Assembly: GCA_964599885.1 (NCBI GenBank) | Contig: CAZRHH010000065.1 | Coordinates: 1-17,640 of the forward strand | Direction: 5' to 3' | Length of the DNA stretch: 17,640 bases | From: CAZRHH01 sp964599885 | GTDB lineage: Bacteria > Chloroflexota > Dehalococcoidia > DSTF01 > JACRBR01 | In this document: positions 14,776-17,640 of the stretch, one piece after another | Numbering within the stretch: the first letter of the stretch is position 1 | Layout: each line of letters opens with the position of its first letter | The notes under the pieces: generated by a model | Databases searched by the model: none | What the model saw: only the letters and a program-made list of their open reading frames with translations | What the model was told of the DNA's origin: nothing | Translations under genes and position numbers: made by a program

Positions 14776-17640
14776 ATGAAGACGAAGACGCATGGCACAC
14801 CGATCGGCAGACTTTTCGCGCTGGCTCTCCTGGCGGCGCTGCTCGTCACCGCCTTTACCCTCTCGCTCGATGCCCGGGCGGGCCGCGCGGCCGGCGAGAA
14901 CAGCATCACGGCGCCCGACACGGTCCCCGGCGACGGCATCGTCGGCCAGTATGCATCCATGGCTCTGGACGCGAGCGGGTTTCCGGTGATCAGCTACAAG
15001 GGAGCCAGCTCCAACGAGCTCAGAGTGATGCACTGCAACGACGGCAATTGCGATCCACTCGTGAATGGCAGTGAGAGCATCGAGAGTTTTCCGTCGCTGG
15101 GTTCCGGCGGGGCGACGTCGATTGCGCTGGACACGGCACCGGGCCGGGAAGGGTTCCCTGTCATCGCCGTGGGCAACCCCGTGCAAATCGTGCACTGTAA
15201 CGACGTGAATTGCGCGGGCGACGATGAGAGCATCACCACACCACCGCTGACTACATGCTGCGGCATACCTTCCGCGAGACCGTCGCTCGTACTCGATGCG
15301 AGTCATCACCCCGTGGTGGCGTATGAGACGATCGGCGTTCACATCGGCGTGCTGCGCTGCAACGACCCGAACTGCGCGGGCGGGAACGAATCGGACGAGA
15401 TACTTGGAGGCGCCGTTGGTGGCGTTCAGCGACAGTCGCCTTCGCTACGGCTCGACGCGAGCGGGAACCCGGTGATCGCATTCCAGCACGGCAGCGACCT
15501 GATGGTCGCGCATTGCAACGACGCCAATTGCGATCCCGACGTAAACGGTGCTGAAAGCGTCCTCGCCTCACCCGATTCGTCTGGCAGCATGGGCAGCTAC
15601 CCATCGTTGGCTCTGGATGCAGCGGGTTTTCCCGTTGTGAGCTACGGCGACATCGACGCCGGCGCATTGAAGATCATGCACTGCAATGACGCGAATTGCG
15701 CCGGCGGCGACGACCCGACGAATGCCGTCACGCCCAGCGCATCGTCCTTCGCCGGATCGACGTCGATCGTCCTCGACGCCAACGGTTTCCCGGTCGTGAG
15801 CTATTTCGTCGGGAACGCAAACAACCCCTTCTTCAGTCTTGAAGTCGTTCACTGCAACGATGCCAACTGCGCCGGAGCGGATGACCTTTCGATCACCGTA
15901 GACAATGCGGGTAGCGATGCCACCCTGACATCGATTGCCCTCGACGCATCCGGCTTTCCGGTGGTCTCGTACTTCGTCTATCTCCCGGGGTTGAGCGATG
16001 GCGAACTGCGCGTGCTGCACTGCGGCGATGCCAACTGCTCGGTGCCGGCGATCCCGACGCCGACGAACACAGCAACGAACACGCCGACTGGCACGGCGAC
16101 CAGCACGTCTGCGCCGACCGACACGCCCGAACCGACGGCCACGAGTACGGCGACGCCCACCAGCACCACGCCGCCCACCAACACGCCGATACCAGGCGGC
16201 CCCAACAGCATCACGTCACCGGACTCGGCAGGCATCGTCGGCCAGTATTCATCGGTCGTGCTGGATGCGAACGGCTTTCCGGTGATCAGCTACAAGGGCG
16301 CGGCCGCGAGCGAACTCAAGCTGATGCACTGTAACGACGTCAACTGCGCCGGCAACGACGAAAGCATCGAAAGCTTCCCCGGCCTCACACAGGGAACCCT
16401 CAGCAGCACATCGCTGCAACTCGATGCGAACGGCTTTCCCGTGATCGCCGCCGCCGGGCCGTTGAAGATCATCCACTGCAACGACGTCAACTGCTCCGGC
16501 GGCGACGAAAGCATCACGACGCACTCCGCCGCGTTCGTGTTCCCGTCGCAGGTCTCGATGGTGCTCGACGCGAACGGGTTCCCGGCGGTGGCGTTCCAGA
16601 TCCAGACCGGCAACGCGTTGGCGCAGCACATCGGCATGTTCCGCTGCAACGACGCCAATTGCAGCGGCGGCGGCGAGACGCTGGAGATCCCGGCGGCCGG
16701 GCTGTTCGATTCACCGTCGCTAAGGCTCGATGCGGACGGGTTTCCCGTTGTCGCCTTCCACAGTTCGGTGCAGGCAACAGTGTCCGGCGATTTGCTCGTG
16801 CTGCACTGCAACGACGCCGCTTGCGCGGGTGGGGGCGAGAGCCTTGTAACGTCGCCGGACTCGACCGGACACGTCGGTTCGTTCCCGTCGATGGTGCTCG
16901 ATGCGAACGGGTTCCCCGTGATCAGCTACGGCGATGACAACGCCAATGGCGCCTTGAAGGTGATGCACTGCAACGATGTGAGCTGCGCCGGAGCGGATGA
17001 CCCGACGAACACGGTAGCTGGCACCGCCTTCGCCGCGGGCCAGTCGACATCGATGGCCCTCGACGCGAACGGATTCCCGGTTATCAGCTTCTACACGGGG
17101 AACTCTGTGTCGACGCAGGTCGTGCACTGCAACGATGCCGACTGCGCGGGCGGCGGTGAAAGTGTTGTCACAGTCGATAACGCCGGAGGGACCAGCGACT
17201 ACACGTCGCTCGTTCTTGATGCGAGCGGGTTCCCGGTCGTCTCCTACTTTGCACGGCTGGCGGGCGGCAGCGATGGCGAGTTGCGGGTACTGCACTGCGG
17301 CGACGCCAACTGCTCGGTGCCCGCGCCGCCGACCCCGACGGCGACACCCACTCAGACCGCGACAGGCACCAGCACCGGTACGTCGACGGCGACGCCGACC
17401 GATACGCCGACGCCGACGGCGACGAGCACGCCCACCCCCACGCCAACAAGTACCAGCACCGAGACAGCGACCACGACAGGCACCACGGCGCCGACGGATA
17501 CGCCCGTGCCGACGGCCACGAGCACGCCGACCACGGCGCCGACAAGCACCAGCACGGCGACTGCCACCGCCACCGCCACCGCCACCGGCACCACCGCGCC
17601 CACCGACACGCCGGTGCCGACGGCCACCAGCACGCCCACC
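14776..17640 (+). CDS. giant secreted Cys-repeat protein, two seven-unit (beta-propeller-like) modules with Thr/Pro linkers; 3' end outside window
   Basis: The frame is open for 955 codons to the right edge with no stop. Residues 1-40 are a signal peptide: basic start, hydrophobic core RLFALALLAALLVTAFTLSL (12-31), and a likely cleavage near DARAGRAAG. Fourteen units of about 54 residues follow. Each has (L/V)LDA(S/N)GFPV(I/V)SY, then a strand ending in HCNDxNC, then (A/S)GGDES. The first Cys of the units falls at residues 87, 141, 195, 247, 303, 360, 416 and 519, 568, 624, 678, 732, 785, 841. Units 1-7 (42-425) and 8-14 (477-850) are separated by a Thr/Pro linker (426-476), and a second linker starts at 851 and runs off the edge. 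Both modules end LHCGDANCSVPA. The CxxxxC pair may form a disulfide, or ND and N may bind calcium. It is secreted to the cell surface or medium. I cannot match the repeat to a named family; the propeller fold is inferred. It lies divergent from an MmyB-like regulator. Confidence 0.9.
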   Translation, partial: MKTKTHGTPIGRLFALALLAALLVTAFTLSLDARAGRAAGENSITAPDTVPGDGIVGQYASMALDASGFPVISYKGASSNELRVMHCNDGNCDPLVNGSESIESFPSLGSGGATSIALDTAPGREGFPVIAVGNPVQIVHCNDVNCAGDDESITTPPLTTCCGIPSARPSLVLDASHHPVVAYETIGVHIGVLRCNDPNCAGGNESDEILGGAVGGVQRQSPSLRLDASGNPVIAFQHGSDLMVAHCNDANCDPDVNGAESVLASPDSSGSMGSYPSLALDAAGFPVVSYGDIDAGALKIMHCNDANCAGGDDPTNAVTPSASSFAGSTSIVLDANGFPVVSYFVGNANNPFFSLEVVHCNDANCAGADDLSITVDNAGSDATLTSIALDASGFPVVSYFVYLPGLSDGELRVLHCGDANCSVPAIPTPTNTATNTPTGTATSTSAPTDTPEPTATSTATPTSTTPPTNTPIPGGPNSITSPDSAGIVGQYSSVVLDANGFPVISYKGAAASELKLMHCNDVNCAGNDESIESFPGLTQGTLSSTSLQLDANGFPVIAAAGPLKIIHCNDVNCSGGDESITTHSAAFVFPSQVSMVLDANGFPAVAFQIQTGNALAQHIGMFRCNDANCSGGGETLEIPAAGLFDSPSLRLDADGFPVVAFHSSVQATVSGDLLVLHCNDAACAGGGESLVTSPDSTGHVGSFPSMVLDANGFPVISYGDDNANGALKVMHCNDVSCAGADDPTNTVAGTAFAAGQSTSMALDANGFPVISFYTGNSVSTQVVHCNDADCAGGGESVVTVDNAGGTSDYTSLVLDASGFPVVSYFARLAGGSDGELRVLHCGDANCSVPAPPTPTATPTQTATGTSTGTSTATPTDTPTPTATSTPTPTPTSTSTETATTTGTTAPTDTPVPTATSTPTTAPTSTSTATATATATATGTTAPTDTPVPTATSTPT
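14899..16050 (+). repeat. module A: seven Cys-repeat units
   Basis: In-frame coding repeat, 384 codons. It opens NSITAPD and GIVGQYASMALDASGFPVIS and closes LHCGDANCSVPA. Motif codons for the first Cys start at 15034, 15196, 15358, 15514, 15682, 15853 and 16021. Unit 3 reads RCND rather than HCND and unit 7 reads HCGD. Unit 2 is followed by an extra CC pair near 15252. Confidence 0.9.
16051..16203 (+). repeat. Thr/Pro linker between the two modules
   Basis: 51 codons of almost only Thr, Pro, Ala, Ser and Asn with TPT/TAT steps and no Cys. It is a flexible, probably extended linker of the kind used between extracellular domains and often O-glycosylated. Confidence 0.9.
16204..17325 (+). repeat. 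module B: seven Cys-repeat units, duplicate of module A
   Basis: 374 codons that match module A unit for unit, starting NSITSPD and GIVGQYSSVVLDANGFPVIS and closing with the same LHCGDANCSVPA. First-Cys codons start at 16330, 16477, 16645, 16807, 16969, 17128 and 17296. Unit 11 reads HCNDAAC and unit 12 HCNDVSC, so the second Asn is not strict while both Cys are. Confidence 0.9.
17326..17640 (+). repeat. long Thr/Pro linker with internal sequence repeats, continues past window
   Basis: At least 105 codons of Thr/Pro/Ala/Ser. The 18-residue string GTTAPTDTPVPTATSTPT occurs twice (17479-17532 and 17587-17640), a 108-bp period. Between the copies GCCACC is repeated four times in tandem (17563-17586). 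All units are multiples of three, so copy-number change would keep the frame. Confidence 0.9.

Noticed and set aside
14899..17325. CRISPR-like or tandem DNA repeat array
   Set aside because: The periodicity is in the protein (about 54 codons with diverged DNA), in one continuous frame; there are no identical short repeats with unique spacers.
16290..17639. Several minus-strand open frames opposite the Cys-repeat protein, including a Val/Gly repeat frame at 17352-17639
   Set aside because: Their repeats are mirror images of the sense repeats and linkers. The sense frame has a signal peptide, a strong Shine-Dalgarno and conserved Cys motifs.
14776..17640. Sialidase/BNR-type propeller
   Set aside because: No SxDxGxTW Asp-box was seen in any unit; the conserved core is HCNDxNC instead.

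Overview
This window is GC-rich bacterial chromosomal DNA, densely packed with short intergenic gaps. It looks like part of a Chloroflexota genome, perhaps a Dehalococcoidia-like lineage known from metagenomes. That placement is an inference. It rests on the G+C-rich codon use, the long Thr/Pro 'TPT' linkers in a secreted repeat protein, a degenerate alpha/beta-hydrolase fused to a class III cyclase, and several start codons preceded at 5-6 nt by a TANNCT -10-like box, which suggests leaderless transcripts. No rRNA, tRNA, CRISPR array, transposase or phage gene was seen.

Left part (1-5116). A minus-strand cluster reads, in order of transcription, an 86-aa Cys-containing small protein (TTG start with a strong Shine-Dalgarno), a PrsW-type membrane protease with an N-terminal Cys cluster, and a GT4 glycosyltransferase cut by the left edge. 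A good sigma70-like promoter (TTGACG-17-TAGAGT) precedes the cluster. Upstream lies a flavin reductase-like protein (minus), divergent from a small secreted hypothetical protein (plus).

Middle part (5117-10705). An unrecognised 263-aa protein (minus) diverges from leuB (3-isopropylmalate dehydrogenase, plus). Their shared intergenic region holds a perfect 18-bp inverted repeat. leuB is followed by a one-component protein whose alpha/beta-hydrolase domain has lost its triad and whose C-terminal nucleotide cyclase domain looks intact. Convergent to it is a large CehA/McbA-family PHP metallohydrolase.

Right part (10896-17640). A three-gene plus-strand operon with overlapping stop/start codons encodes FolE (GTP cyclohydrolase I), a BioF2/CelD-like GNAT acyltransferase and an MshA-like GT4 glycosyltransferase. 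A convergent XRE/MmyB-like regulator follows. It is divergent from a very large secreted protein that runs off the right edge. Between these two is an operator-like inverted repeat.

The most striking object is that last protein. It has 14 units of about 54 residues, each with an LDA(S/N)GFPV(I/V)SY strand and an HCNDxNC motif. They form two matching seven-unit modules joined by Pro/Thr linkers, and unit k of the first module matches unit k of the second. Seven units per module, with the last unit missing its final strand and the module start supplying an equivalent one, argue for two seven-bladed beta-propellers with velcro closure. I cannot match the Cys repeat to a named family.
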